This document shows, one piece after another, positions 36,584 to 50,000 of a stretch of 64,000 bases of DNA. The DNA comes from Mesorhabditis belari (lineage: Eukaryota; Nematoda; Chromadorea; Rhabditida; Rhabditidae). The stretch covers positions 992,501 to 1,056,500 of the forward strand of contig CAUEEP010000937.1 of NCBI GenBank assembly GCA_958450365.1, written 5' to 3'. The position numbers and the translations under genes are program-made. The notes under the pieces were generated by a model. The model did no database searches, had not been told where the DNA came from, and saw nothing but the letters and a program-made list of their open reading frames with translations. How positions within the stretch are numbered: the stretch's first letter is position 1; each line of letters starts with the position of its first letter.

Positions 36584-37944
36584 CACTTAAAAATTAACAG
36601 GTTGTTTTTTTGTTGCTCACTTTGTGATGACTTAAGAATTTTTTATATTGTGATACCTATCGATGTTAAAACGGGTCATTCGCTTTATTTTTTACTTTGT
36701 GCCATTTTTTTGCTAACCAGTAAATTTTCGCTTTTGAAGGAGGAACAAGTAGGATCTAACAAGAAATTGTAAGAAGCAACTTTTTTAATTTGGTCCCTAA
36801 GGGAGGGCTGAGTGAAAAGGTTTTCGCAAGCCGGGGGCTCAATTAGTGATCGCCTTTCATTGCATCGAAAAGACGAAACATGCAAAAAGTGGAGCAAGTG
36901 GGGGCTGGTTTTAGTCTTTCTAAGGACACTAAAACATTTTATTTCGAGCATTTAGAGTGCCTCATTCATCAGAACAAACCATTCTTGTCGGTTAATTGAT
37001 CCAAAAATAGTCTTGGATTTAAGCTTCCCCAGCAGTACACCAAATTTGTCGGGCTTTTGTTCAAAAGGGGGGCAACAATTCGAGGAAAGAAAGAAAAGGA
37101 TTGGAGTCGACGTATAATTTTGTTTGTGGTCACTCCTTTTCCCGGAAAGGAGAAGAAGCATCACTACACTTAACGAGGGAAGAGAAGAATTTCCTATCTT
37201 TCAGATATTTACACCTTTTCTCTTGTTTTTTTTATAGATCTTTAAGCGGTCGGTGAAAGCGGTAAAACTTTTGAAATCTTCTTTCTTTTCTTCTAATCCT
37301 TTTCTAAACCGTGTCCCCTTTCTCTTTCTATCGTAATCTTGTCTCTTTTATCTTAATTTATCCACTTTTTGTCTCATTCTTTGAGGGTTCACCAAAGAAA
37401 AGTTGCAATTTTTGTAGAGTAGATTTTTTTAGAAAAAAATAGAGCTTTTCTTTTTCCTTTTTTCACAACGTTCTCATCTATTGTGCGTGTTCAGTCGACT
37501 GAGAGATCTTAGCCGCTCTCCTTCTCTCCTTCAAATATTTCCCCCCTTTATTCACCCTCTTCGGGTTCAAAGATTCAACTTCTTTTGCATCACTTTTGTT
37601 TTCATGAAACATTTCCATTCTAAATTTATCTTGTACCTATTTTTCGATCGAAGTATGTTTATTTTCGTAATTCTTATCCATTTTCATAATTCTTATCCAT
37701 TTCATAATTCCAATTCAACGATGAACTTCTGACTTTGGATCCTACTCTGTTGGACTCTGTTGGACTTTGTGCTCAAAAACGCATTCTTTCTGATGCACTG
37801 AAGGCTCTATTTTCCTGATGACAAGTTTTCACTGAGGCTGAGTCAAAAGCCTTTGAAAAGAGAACCTTTTGTCTTGTGTCACTTGTGAAGATACTAAATC
37901 GATTATAGTCATAATACTGATTTAGATGCAATTTAAAAAAGCTA
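36584..37944. other. Stretch without supported genes
   Basis: This stretch begins with the 3' UTR of PIG-U. Beyond it there is pyrimidine-rich sequence and one copy of the GTGC-rich dispersed motif at about 37768-37815. Short open frames here lack splice support or family resemblance. Confidence 0.4.
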
Positions 37945-38236
37945 CTTTGAGAGTTGGAATTACCGCGGCTGCTGGCACCAGACTTGCCCTCTCATTGATC
38001 CTCGTTAAAGGGTTTAAATTGTACCCATTTCGATGACTGTTCCCAAAGGGAGCAGTCTCGTTAGTTGTTGTCACTACCTCCTCGAATTGAGAGTGGGTAA
38101 TTTGCGCGCCTGCTGCCTTCCTTAGATGTGGTTGCCGTTTCTCAGGCATCCTCTCCGGAGTCAAACCCTGATCCTCCGTTACCCGTTACGACCATGGTAG
38201 TCAACTAAACTACCATCAAAAGTTGATAGGGTAGTT
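37945..38236 (-). pseudogene. Fragment of 18S rRNA gene
   Basis: The minus strand contains the universal small-subunit block GTGCCAGCAGCCGCGGTAAT and, upstream in rRNA sense, GGATCAGGGTTTGACTCCGG, GATGCCTGAGAAACGGC and CATCTAAGGAAGGCAGCAGG. Together they cover about 290 bases of the 5' third of eukaryotic 18S rRNA. The rest of the rDNA unit is absent and flanking sequence is unrelated, so it is a dispersed fragment. An 80-residue open frame on this strand is an artefact of rRNA. Confidence 0.85.
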
Positions 38237-38733
38237 AATTTCGCGAATTGACGCCGCGAATACGCATGCGGTCTGCAAGATATTCAGAATCATCACTTGA
38301 CGCCGCTTCTTTTAAGTCTATTTTGTGCTCAACTTTGTAAGCACACCCTTTCTGGTGCATGGATTCTTTAGCAGTCAGAAGTTTTCTTCACCAAATTGCC
38401 TCAACTAGTGAATGGATTGGCTTTTAGAGGGACGAGAATGCGAGGAAATCTAGCGGAAATTCTTTCAATAAACATTAAGTGATGCAAATGTTAGAGAATT
38501 CTAGAAAAAGCGTAGAATATGTAGAATATATATGTAGAAAAGTATGTATCAAAAGTAACTAGAGAAAGGCAAGCACTTTCGGTGGCTTTTTGGAACGAGA
38601 TGAAACCCATCTTATAGAATCGGCCACGCTGACTAGGAAACCGTTTCAATTCGGCATCGAGATCGAGATCGAAATAAGATGAGGAAAGAATTTTATTAAC
38701 AAATTTATTTGATTACTTTCCCTCACAAAGCAC

Positions 38734-38972
38734 CCGGATGGCGTAGAGGCGTAGAGGATGGCATAGAGGCGTAGAGGATGGCATAGAGGCGTAGAGGATG
38801 GCATAGAGGCGTAGAGGATGGCGTAAAGGCGTAGAGGATGGCGTAGAGGCGTAGAGGATGGCATAGAGGCGTAGAGGATGGCGTAAAGGCGTAGAGGATG
38901 GCGTAGAGGCGTAGAGGATGGCGTAAAGGCGTACAGGATGGCGTAGAGGCGTACATGATGGCGTAGAGAATA
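38734..38972. repeat. Minisatellite, 20-bp unit
   Basis: About twelve copies of ggatggcgtagaggcgtaga with A/G variation at a few positions. Long open frames across it in three minus-strand frames are artefacts of a repeat lacking stops. Confidence 0.9.
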
Positions 38973-39082
38973 GTTTGCCATTGCATCTGACGAATTGCAC
39001 ACACTCTGAACCTGGTTCCATTCCGCGCACCGTCAATTTTTTCTTTGCTTTTTTCTTAAAGGGTTTTTTTCTTCTCCGGCTC

Positions 39083-39168
39083 TAGACGGGATTGAACCCT
39101 TGACCCTAAAAACCCGATTGATTTCCAGTCAATTGCTCTAACCACTGAGCCATCCGGCTCTGCGAAGA
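39083..39168 (-). tRNA. tRNA-like locus, Ser(GGA)-like anticodon arm
   Basis: The minus strand shows A box TGGCTCAGTGG, a perfect 5-bp anticodon stem ATTGA/TCAAT around loop CTGGAAA (anticodon GGA, Ser), an extended variable region and B box GGTTCAATCCC. The acceptor stem does not pair well as written. A GGA-anticodon serine tRNA is not normal in animals, so this may be a tRNA-derived repeat. Confidence 0.45.
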
Positions 39169-39784
39169 GCTAAACTGCGAAGAGAAAAAAGGAAACACAA
39201 GGGGAAAGAAGAAAGAAAGTCTTCAGAAGCAATTTGGGTACTTTAACACTTTAACAGCTCGAGCTTCTTGAACATTAGAAATCTTCTACAAATGATTAGA
39301 GGGGTACTTCTTCAAATGATATTCGTATCTGAAAATCTTTATCTACTTTATCTACAATTCCATCTTCTATTTGAACATTCATGGATTCTCCTTAAGAAAC
39401 GAAAGTTTTATGGAACTTTTCGAGGATTTCGTGTGAAAGATGATACGTTTAAAGCTTAAATAAAAGCTATCGAAATCGGGATTTCGGTGGGAATTCCCAC
39501 TTTGAGGAGAGGATCCCATGGAAAAGGAGATCTCAAAAAGGATTCTATCGACAACTCTCGTCCATTCTTTCGAAAAGAAGTACGGTAGTTGGCTAAACAA
39601 CATTTGCTATTCAACAACAATTGCTATTCAACAATAGCAACTGGACTACTGTAGCTTTGTTTATTATTGTACTGATATCTGTATGCTATCTTACTGATCG
39701 ATATTGATCGTACTGATCGTATCTACAGTCTGCAAAGAGTACGATAGCTGCAAAGATATACAGCTCTATTTTGAGACAAGTGTC

Positions 39785-40058
39785 GGGGATTACTGTGGCT
39801 TTTGTGTACTACTGAACTACTGTACTATCTTTACTATCTGTACTCTCTGTACTCCCTGTACTACTATACTCTCTGTACTACTGTACTCTTTGTACTGCTG
39901 TACTATCTGTACTAGTGTACTATCTGTACTCTTGTACTATCTGTACTCTCTGTACTCTCTGTACTACTGTACTACTGTACTCTCTGTACTACTGTACTCT
40001 CTGTACTCTCTGTACTCTCTGTACTACTGTACTCTCTCTACTACTGTAGAGATTCAGT
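39785..40058. repeat. Minisatellite, CTGTACTCT-type unit
   Basis: Tandem short units (ctgtactctctgtactact) of about 9-12 bp. A related ttctgtactttctgtacttc array is at 41278-41392. Confidence 0.85.
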
Positions 40059-40112
40059 AAAGGTCTACTGTAGAGGCTCAAATATTCAGTCTACTGATTC
40101 CGTTTTTCTGCA

Positions 40113-43100
40113 ATGAAAGAATCATTCACTCCACCACTTTGCCGTCAAGAAACCTTTCAACAAGACGAACAGCCACCATATTTTGTTGTTGATTTGTCGT
40201 CAAGGTAAATATCTTTCCACTTTTTGTCTAATTCTGTGAGAATTCACAAAGGATCTTGTAAGATAGAAAGGAGTGAATAGATTAGAGAAGAATAGATAAG
40301 ACTACGGTAGAAAGAGAAAGGACACGGTTTAGAAAAAGCGCCCTTAAAAAATGGATCAATTTGTCTGGTACAGTGAGTTGGAAATAGAAAAGGTCAAAAA
40401 TCTCGCGCCCCCGGGACTCGAACCCCCGACCCTTCGCTTACCGGTCAAACGTGCTAACCACTACACCACAACGCATTCGATCTCCCTTGCTCTAGAGGGA
40501 GTTAACTATTTTGCTGAACCAAAATGCTTTTAGAAAAATGGCGCTTGAAAAAACGACACCGCCGGGGTATAGAACCGAATTAGTTCCAGCGGTCAAGAGA
40601 CCCGGATGGTCTAGAGGATAGCGTGCCGGGCCCTCACTCCGTCCAACCCTGGTTCGGTTCCCCTCAGCGTCAAGTCTCCAAGGGGAACTCTCCTTTTGCT
40701 TATTTGTTAAACTACAAACCCCATTTTCAAGTTTTCTTGTGTAAAGTAATTTATTGACGGAAAGGTTGTGATGTTTCTGACTTCTGCCTTTCTAACGCCT
40801 TTCTAACGCCAAGCCTTTATCTAACGGTTTTTTACGTTAACCGTGTCAATCCGTGTTATGACAACAACATCAATCTAGTTCCGAGTCAAATTTAAAGCCT
40901 AACTAACTAGAGAGGCTACAATTCTAGAGGAGCTAGAGAGGCTAGAATTCTAGAGAAACTAGAGAGGCTACAATTAAACCATTTTAGAAAACTATAAACT
41001 AAGATTGTATAGAAAAATCTCAAGCAACTAGTTCTTTTAAAATATAAAATGTTGAGATGTTCCTTTCGTTTCAAAATTCTCCCAAGGGAGCGCTCATTTT
41101 GAGGTCTTTTGAGGTCTTTTTTGAAGGTTCTTCAAGAGGCAAATATCTATCTCTTCACAAAAAAAAAACAAAAAAAACAAAGCTCTTCCATTTCTCTTCT
41201 TATTTCTTCTCTTTTTACATTATAATTTGAAATCTCAATCTGCTATTTTAGCTATTTTTTTGGAAACTTTGAAACTTTGAAACTTTCTGTACTTCCTGTA
41301 CTTTCTGTACTTTCTGTACTTTCTGTACTTCCTGTACTCCCTGTACTCCCTGTACTTCCTGTACTTTCTGTACTTTCTGTACTTTGTGCTTGAATTTATA
41401 AACGAAACCTTCCTGTTGCACTTAAATCTTCTTCTTTTTCACAACTCTTCCATATCAAATTCATCCTTTCGGCTTTTCCGCGAAAGAAATAAGGAGCTCT
41501 CATTTAGTTGACGAAAAAAGGGAAAGAGAAATGAAAGAGAGAAGACGAGGAGATGGATGAGCTTTTCCCCCATAGAGCCCCATAGAACTCATAGATTGGA
41601 CCTATCCATGGGGCAAAGGCCTCACCATGGGGATCCTGAACCTCTAATTCTAGCCATTCTCAATAGCTATTAATGATTTTGAATAAATATCTTAATACTG
41701 ATGGTAAATCTAGTCCTGCACTTCCTGTGCATCCCAATTCTTCAGCCAAACAAGTCAGATTTGTTCAATTCTCATTTCTAGCTTCAGAATTCAGCCCTTC
41801 TCAATAGCTATTAGTTGATTCCGATTAAATAGCTTAATACTGATGGTAAATCTAGTCCTGCACTTCCTGTGCATCCCAATTCTTCAACCAAACAAGCCAG
41901 ATCTACTCAATTCTCATTTCTAGCTTCAGAATTTAGCCATTCTCAATAGCTATTAATGATTTTGAATAAATATCTTAATATTGATGGTAAATCTAGTCCT
42001 GCACATCCTGTGCATCCCAATTCTTCAAACAAACAAATTAGATCTGCTCAATTCTCATTTCTAGCTTCAGAATTCAACCATTCTCAATAGCTATTAGTTG
42101 ATTCCGATTCCGATCTTAATACTGATGGTAGATCTAGTCTTGCATTTAGCACCAGGTGTATCTTAAAGCTTTCTTATTCTTAAAGTCTTATTCTTCTTGG
42201 ATTTTCTGAATCTTTTCCATGAGCTATTGGATCTATTCAAAAGAGCTAAAGGTCCCATAGTGATCAAAACTTGAATCCTGAGCCTTATTCTTTCCATTTT
42301 CAGCTCGACCAGCTATTAAGCTGCATAGTATTTGCTTTTCATAGTAGAATTATGATTTAAAGTTGTATTTACTTGTTAAAGTTGGTGCCCTAAAAGCTAG
42401 AAGGTTTATGGGACTCATAGGAATTCCATTTTACTCCATTTTACTTCATTTTACAACTACTATCTGATAAAGTTTTAGATTCTGACAGACCAGGCCCACC
42501 AAAACTAGATGAGCTTTTCTTTCGAGTTATTTGGCCTAAGGGAAAGGCCCTATAGGCCCATAGGGTCCCCCAGGCTATCAGGTGTCCTTTTCCCCTCTCT
42601 TCTTTTCTCTATCAACACTTCAAACGGTACCCATTCCCCTTTTCATTACTTTTCTTCATATCTTTCAATTATTTACTCACAGATTATTCGCTTTCATTTA
42701 GGCCTTTCATGGTGAAAAGTTTCAAAATTTGAGCTTCTCTCAAAAAATTGCTTATTTGAGAAAGTGCTTTTTAGGGGAGTGGGAGAATGTTCAGGATGTT
42801 CAGGATGTCCAGGATGTCCAGAATTGTCCAGAATTGTCCAAGATTGTCCAGGATTGGAAATGCGACCTTTTTTTCCGCACCTTGCCCATTAGCGCACCTT
42901 TTTTCGCGTTTTAAAAAAGCTTTAAAAAGCTCTAAAAAGCTAATATTAACCAATTTCTATTCCAAATGTTGTTTTTCTAGGTAATTTGAGGGCGTAGAAT
43001 CGAAATTTAGACATAACAGAGCGTGTGGAACCAATTTGAAAGACAAAACGGCTAGATCAAATTACAGAAAATTGTCGATTTTTCTTTTTGAATAACTCCG

Positions 43101-46100
43101 TCCGTTTGTTTCCACAAACTCTGTTATGCCAAAATTTCGATTCTACGCCCTAAAATTACCTAGAAAAACAGAAAAACAACTTTCGGAATAGAAATTGTTT
43201 AATATTAGCTTTTAGAGCTTTTTTAAAACGCGAAAAAAGGTGCGTTAATGGGCAAGGTGCGGAAAAAAAGGTGCGCAAATGTCCGGGTGCGCAAAAAAAA
43301 GGTCGCATTTGTCCCACTCCCCTTTTTAGAGGTTATTGGGTTCTATTTTTGAGTGAAAGCTTGAAAAGATATGAGAGATTTTAGAGATATAAAGATTTTA
43401 TTCAAATAAATCTATGAGAGATTTATGTGTCTTTGAACCAAGCTATAAATGCATTTTATAATTGATGGCTTTCTTTATTTGAACTTGATTAACTTTCGAA
43501 TTCAATACTTTTCTTTTAGAAGCACATCGATGATTGGTTCGGATTCGGGAAACGAGTCGAGAATCGATCTACGAGCCGGATCGATTATACGGAGGAAGCA
43601 TCAGAGGTGGGAGAATGTCCAGGATGTCCAGGATGTCCAGGATTGTCCAGGATTATGGAAACCTAAGTTTAAAGCTCTTTGGTCCCCGTAATCCTGGACA
43701 ACCCTGTAAAAAGAGCATGCATAGGATCGGGTCGGCCTGGTCGGTTAAACTAGCCCGGTCGGATCGGATCGAGCTAGCCCTATCGGTCGGATGAATCGGA
43801 TCGAGCTAGCCCTATCGGTTAAACGGATCGGACTGGGCTAGCCCTATCGGTCGGACGAATCGGATCGAGCTAGCCCTATCGGTTAAACGGATCCGATCTG
43901 ATCCAGTCCGATAACCATGTCTAATGAATAGATCTTTTTCACTCTTTCAAAACGGATTTTTTAGAATCACTTGTATTATTAGTAAAGAAGGAATTGGCAA
44001 TGACAAAGCTGCTTGAAAAGATTTGACAAAGGTCTGAATTCAAAATCTACAGGATGGCGTTTGCCTCTCCGAAATCTGTTACCTTTCATGAAGATTCAAA
44101 TCAACAATTACTTTGTCTGGCTTTTGGCTTTGAACCAACCTTTTCTGGGTTGGTTCAAAGCCAAAAGTGAGACATTTTTCATGTAAAAAATAGTTTTTAA
44201 ATATCTTGAACTCTTTAAGTAAAACTCGTTATCTCGGCTGTGCCCCGTGGCTTCTTCTGGCGGCGGTTCTCTCATTTAAATTCGCGATTTTGGCCGGATG
44301 GTTGGTGAGAGGTAAGAATTCGATTTCGACTATTTCTAATTAGATTTAGAATTAAATTAAATTATTAGAATTAAATCTAGACTCATATCTATATCAGAAT
44401 ACTGGGAAATCGACAAAGGATGTGCGCTTGTGGATTGGATTCAAAGGGAAAAGGATCTCAACGACAATCAAAAGAAAATCGACATTGGAAAAGAGGGACG
44501 TTACGAGCAATTGAAGAGAGAGAAAAGGCAAAATGAGTGAGTGAATGAGGAGAATGAGGAGAATGAGGAGAATGAGCAAGTTTTGCTAGTTAAAAGAAAA
44601 ATTCATCGTCAAGAAGTCATTTTTCATTCAGAGCTCACTAAAAACATCATATGATTGAAGTTTTCTTTAGTTTTTTAGTTTTTCTAAGGCAAAAAAACAT
44701 CTGTTTTCAGCTTACTATTGGGTTGGTGAATTGAAAACTAGGAACTACAAAAAACTAAATAGGAACTAAATAGGAACCAAATAGGAACTAAATAGGAACT
44801 AAATGGGAACCAAATAGGAACCAAATAGCGGGCTATTGTCATATGTGACAGTTTGAGCACTTTCTTCAAACGAAACCCATTTTGGTGTCAATAGAAAAAA
44901 AAAGAAAAAAAAGACTGAAAAAATAAAACACGACGAAAGACTAAAAAATTCTTTGTGGCGGGGTCGTTTTATTGCATCGGCTTACGGTAGTTTCCGACGT
45001 TTGGCGCGGAAACGTCTGAAAGGCAAAGTGTACGGTGGACGGTCCGAAAGGCATCTGTCGTCAGAATTTTATTATTTCAAGAGGGAATTCCTTTAAGTTG
45101 ATTTAAAGTAAAAGGAAATTAAACCCAATTTGTTTAATTACTTTTTTAATTATTATTTTTAATTTATTGGGTTGGTGAATTGAAAACTGCGGGTTATTGT
45201 CATATGTGACAGTTTGAACACTTTCTTCAAAAGAAATCCATTTAGGTGTCAATGGAAAAAAAGAAAAGAAAGACTGAAAAAATAAAACACGACGAAAGAC
45301 TGAAAAATGAAAAATGAAAAATTCTTTGTGGCGGGGTCCTTTTATTGCGTCGGGTTACGGTAGTTTCCGACGTTTGGCGCGGAAACGTCTGAAAGGCAAA
45401 GTGTACGGTGGACGGTCCGAAAGGCATCTGTCGTCAGAATTTTATTATTTCAAGAGGGAATTCCTTTAAATTGATTTAAAGTAAAATGAAATTAAACCCA
45501 ATTTGTTTAATTACTTTTTTAATCATTATTTTTAATTTATTGGGTTGGTGAATTTGAAAACTGCCGGCTATTGTCATATGTGACAGTTTCAGGACTTTCT
45601 TTAAAAGAAACCCATTTTGGTGTCAATGGAAAAGTTGTAGAGAATCGAAAACTAAGCTTGTATCCAAATTTTCAGAACGATTCAAAAAATGGTTTTCAAG
45701 AAATGCCCAAATTTACGAATGCATTGCATTTTTTTTGCAAACTTGCATTTTAAGCGAAACTACTAAGTGTATCTTTTTGAAAATTTGGATATAATTTTTG
45801 ATTCTCTACAACTTTTCTGTTGAGACCAAAATGGGTTTCTTTTGAAGAAAGTGCTCAAACTGGGACATCTCCAGATCTCCAGTACTCCATTTTTGAGTCT
45901 CACACTTGTCTGACAAAAGTGACTCGCTCTAAAATAAACAGCCTTGTTTGGGAACTTTTGGCGCATTCCCCATACAGTCCAGCTCCTTTTGATTACTATT
46001 TATTCCGGACCATGAGTAATGAGCTTGCGGGAGAACACTTCGATCCGGAAGAAGCAGTCAAAAATTGGCTTTGAAAGTTTTTTGATTCAAAACCAAAACC

Positions 46101-47010
46101 CTACAACGAAAGAGGAATCCGCAAATTGCCTGTAAAATGGGGAGAAGTCGTCAATAATAATGGAAATTATTTGAAATGAATTGATGGTTTTGTGTTTAGT
46201 TCAAAGTCCCGCAGTTTTCAATTCACCAGCCCAATAATCAACTTTTAAAGAACGTTTTTTAACAAATTCCATCAATTAAATCAATTAAAACAATTAAATC
46301 AATTAAAACTCAAAGTTAACGTAAAGAATCATCGATTTTTTTTCAAATGAAATGTTCAACTTTTAAGCGATGATCCAATCCTTGATCCCCGTTTCGGTTT
46401 GATGGGTCGAAAAAAGTCGGATACGCAGGAAACTCAGCCGGTGGTTCGTAAGGCAAAAAAATCTCGTTACCTTTTCAAAATTAGCTTCAAAAATTCGAGA
46501 AACCGTTTAGCTTTTGTGGTCACAAATTTTAGCCTACAAAATGGCCACAAAATGGCCATGCCCACAAATTGCCTACAAATTTTAGCAAACAAGCCGCATT
46601 CAACTCCTTCAATCGACTGGCGGGAACACGATTCGCACAAAAACGATCAGAAATCGGTAATGAGCTTTTGGAAAATCTGCAGAAAATAGCTTTAGAATCG
46701 AGACAAACAAAGAAAAACTTTAGAATCGAGACAAAACAACCGAAAAATGGATTGGATATACCAATTGATGGAATGAAAAAGAAAAAGAAGGAAAGAGTGA
46801 GACAACCAGTGATGAAAATGAGGGAAAACGATGGAGAAGTTGATCAGATCGATCAGATCGATCGGTCAGTTTGGGAAATGAGAGTTGAGGAATAGATATG
46901 CCTGAAATGCTGAAATGCTGGCATGCTGCATGGTTGTAGTTTGGGAAATGAGAGTTGAGGGCTTGGAGTTAATAATAATGATGATGATAATGATAATAAT
47001 AGTAATAATG

Positions 47011-47083
<73 letters not shown>

Positions 47084-50000
47084 TGATATCAATATCTCTG
47101 GACACAGCCATGCAGCTTGCCAGCATTTCAGCATGTCAGCATTTCAGCATATCTATTCCTTCATTTCAAGCATATCTATTCCTTCATTAACTTCATTAAC
47201 TTTTCAGTCTCCGTCCTCCAATTCGTCTCCCGCAACCAGTGAAACCACCGCGAATCGTCGCGAGAGAATCTGGAGAAGAAAAGGGCAAAATGGGAATCGG
47301 AGATGGAGTTATTGGGGAAATTGAAGAGGTTCATGATGATGGAAGTGAGGTGGAGAAGAGTTTACAAGTAAGTCTTTCAACTTTAGCACGACTTTAGTAT
47401 CGTTTGAATTCACCAGAAGTTGGCATTTCATTCTCTTTTCTCTTTTCCTTCTCTTTCCTTCTTTCCCTCTTTCCCTCTTTCCTTCTTTCCTTCTTTCTTT
47501 CCTTCCTTCTTTCCCTCTTTCCCTCTTTCCTTCTTTCCTTCCCTTTCCTCTTGTAAATCTTCTTTCTTCTCTAGCAAGAAGATACCGGATAGCTGAGCTG
47601 AGCATCAGCTTGGAAAGGAAAAACGATCGAGGGTTCTCTGCCATTCTTTGCCATTCATTACTTTATTTTAATAATATCTCACTCAGAAGACCGGTGGATA
47701 TTATGCAAATTCTAGATTTATTTTATATTCTAGAATTCCTATTCTCCAGTCCGGCTTTTATTGATTTCTATTGGTCCGGCTTGGCTTCTGCCAGGCCTAT
47801 CCCTTGGTTCTGCCAGGCCTATCCCTTGGTTCTGCCAAGCCTATCCCTTGGTTCTGCCAAGCCTAGTTCTTGGTTCTGCCAAGCCTAGCCCTTGGTTCTG
47901 CCAAGCCCTGGCCTTGGTTCTGCCAAGCCTAGCCCTTGGTTCTGCCAAGCCGAACCAAGGGCTAGGCCAGGTCTGGGTTCGGTTTTTATCAGCTAAACCA
48001 TATGTAATCTGTTTCTGAACACAAAAATCTCAATTCCAGGAGAACGAAGAGCCTTCAACCACCACAAAACCGAGAAAAGGAAAAGGAAAGAAGAAAGGAA
48101 AAGGTTTGAAAAATAAAAGAAAACATAAGAATAGAGATTTTAGGTAAAGGAAAGAAAGGAAAAGGGAAAAAGAACAGAAATGAGACGGAGATTCTTGATA
48201 GAAACGATGAAGGAGATCGGGGTGAGTGAGAGGGAAGGGATGGGAAGAAAGGAAGGAAGGAAGAAAGAGAGGAAGAAGAGAGGGAAGTATGGTAAACAGT
48301 TCCGTTTTTATCTAGAATTCGTCAGATTAGTGGAATTGGTAGAATGCTAGAGAGTCTGACTCCAAGAAAACGAAGCTCGACTCCAGCTCGATTCGATGAG
48401 CAGATTTCTTTGATCAACTATTCATCCTACTAGTATTAGTCCCAAATTTACTTATCCAAAGTTCTTCTAATCATTTTCTGCACATTTTTCATTTCCTTCC
48501 AGCATGTCCCCTTTCCTTTTCCAGCTTCACCGTCTTCCAGCTTCACAGCTTCACTCGCCCGTCACTTCACCACCAAATTCCCACGTCACCTCGTTTCTCC
48601 ATCAATCCCCCAATCACCACAATCTTCGTCATCTCATTTCTCCACACCGACTCCAAATCATTCACCATTCCTTTCCGGTGCTCTCGATCCACACGATCCA
48701 CACTTCACCAATAAAGGTTTTATTATTTGCATGAGATTAGGCTTGTGCTCAAAGCCCTGGCTTGTGCTTGTGGAAATATACCCTCCCTGTCGCACTCAAT
48801 TGTTTCTCAATGAAATTCAAGCATTCCCTTTGCTAAAATAGCTTTTTAAGAGGTTTTTTCTGTAATCTGTAAAGCTTTTTAAGAGATTTCAAAGTTTAAG
48901 AGATTTCAAAGCTTTAAAATACTCAAAGCTTTAATGCTTGAATGCTCAAAGCTTTCAAATACTCAAAGCTTTAAAGCTCTCAAAGCTTTCAAATACTCAA
49001 AGCTTTCAAATACTCAAAGCTTTAATGCTCAAAGCTTTCAAATACTCAAAGCTCAATCAAATTCATCAAACCAAAAATCCTAGGTCATATCCGTGGCTAT
49101 GCAATGAAAACGGCAAGCAAGAAGCCGGCCAAGTTAAAGGTGAATTTGAATACGATTTTCAGATATTTGAAACGCTCAGCCCCGCAATATAACCGCAATC
49201 TTTGAGCTTAAATCTTTGAATCACAAAAATTTTTTTGAAACCGAAAGGGCTTGCATAGAATATTCCATTCATCGATCATTGCCATTGGCAATCTAACTTT
49301 AAGCTCAAATTTCTTAGTGTCCAGCTGATCAATTTAAATAGTTTTGATAACAATCGATAGAGAACTTGACTTGGTGAATCTAATGATACAAAAAAGATTT
49401 CAATTGAACAGCTCAACGCCGAGATATTTGAGCTCAAAGTTCGATTTCGGGGTAGGGGCGTATCAAATGTTTAATAATCTCTTGATGCGGTACTGATTCT
49501 AACGAAAAACTATAGATCACTGACTCAACCCGTTTAATGTGGCACCTGGATGAGCTCAATTTCACGACTCTTTTCCCGGCTGGGACTGTGCCAACAAAGT
49601 GAGTTTTAATTGAATATTTGAAAATATCGAAGCTTGTTTCTTAGCTTGTTCTCAGCTTGTTCCTAGCTTGTTCTCAGCTTGTTTCTCAGCTTGTTTCTTA
49701 GCTTGTTCTCAGGCTCGTTAAGCGCTTGTTCTCAGGCTTGTTAAGCATTATTAATGAGTACTTTAAAAAGCCGAAAAACCCGACTTACCGTATCCCAGTT
49801 ACCGTCCTCTAGTTTCATAGGCTTTCTTTGTATGACTAGAGGTTTAGTCTTTAATCAAAAAGTACTCTATCTACTACTAGGGTACCAGATAAGAAGATAC
49901 AGCACTGGACAATGAAATATCATATTTGAAAAACGATTTTCACTTTCGCGCGCCTGTAACTCCCTTGTCTTTGAGTTTAAACTATTAGCTCCTGAGCTCC

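Noticed and set aside
37922..38164. 80-residue minus-strand ORF
   Set aside because: It is the 18S rRNA fragment read as protein.
38646..39036. Three overlapping minus-strand frames of 93-118 residues
   Set aside because: All are readings of the 20-bp minisatellite.
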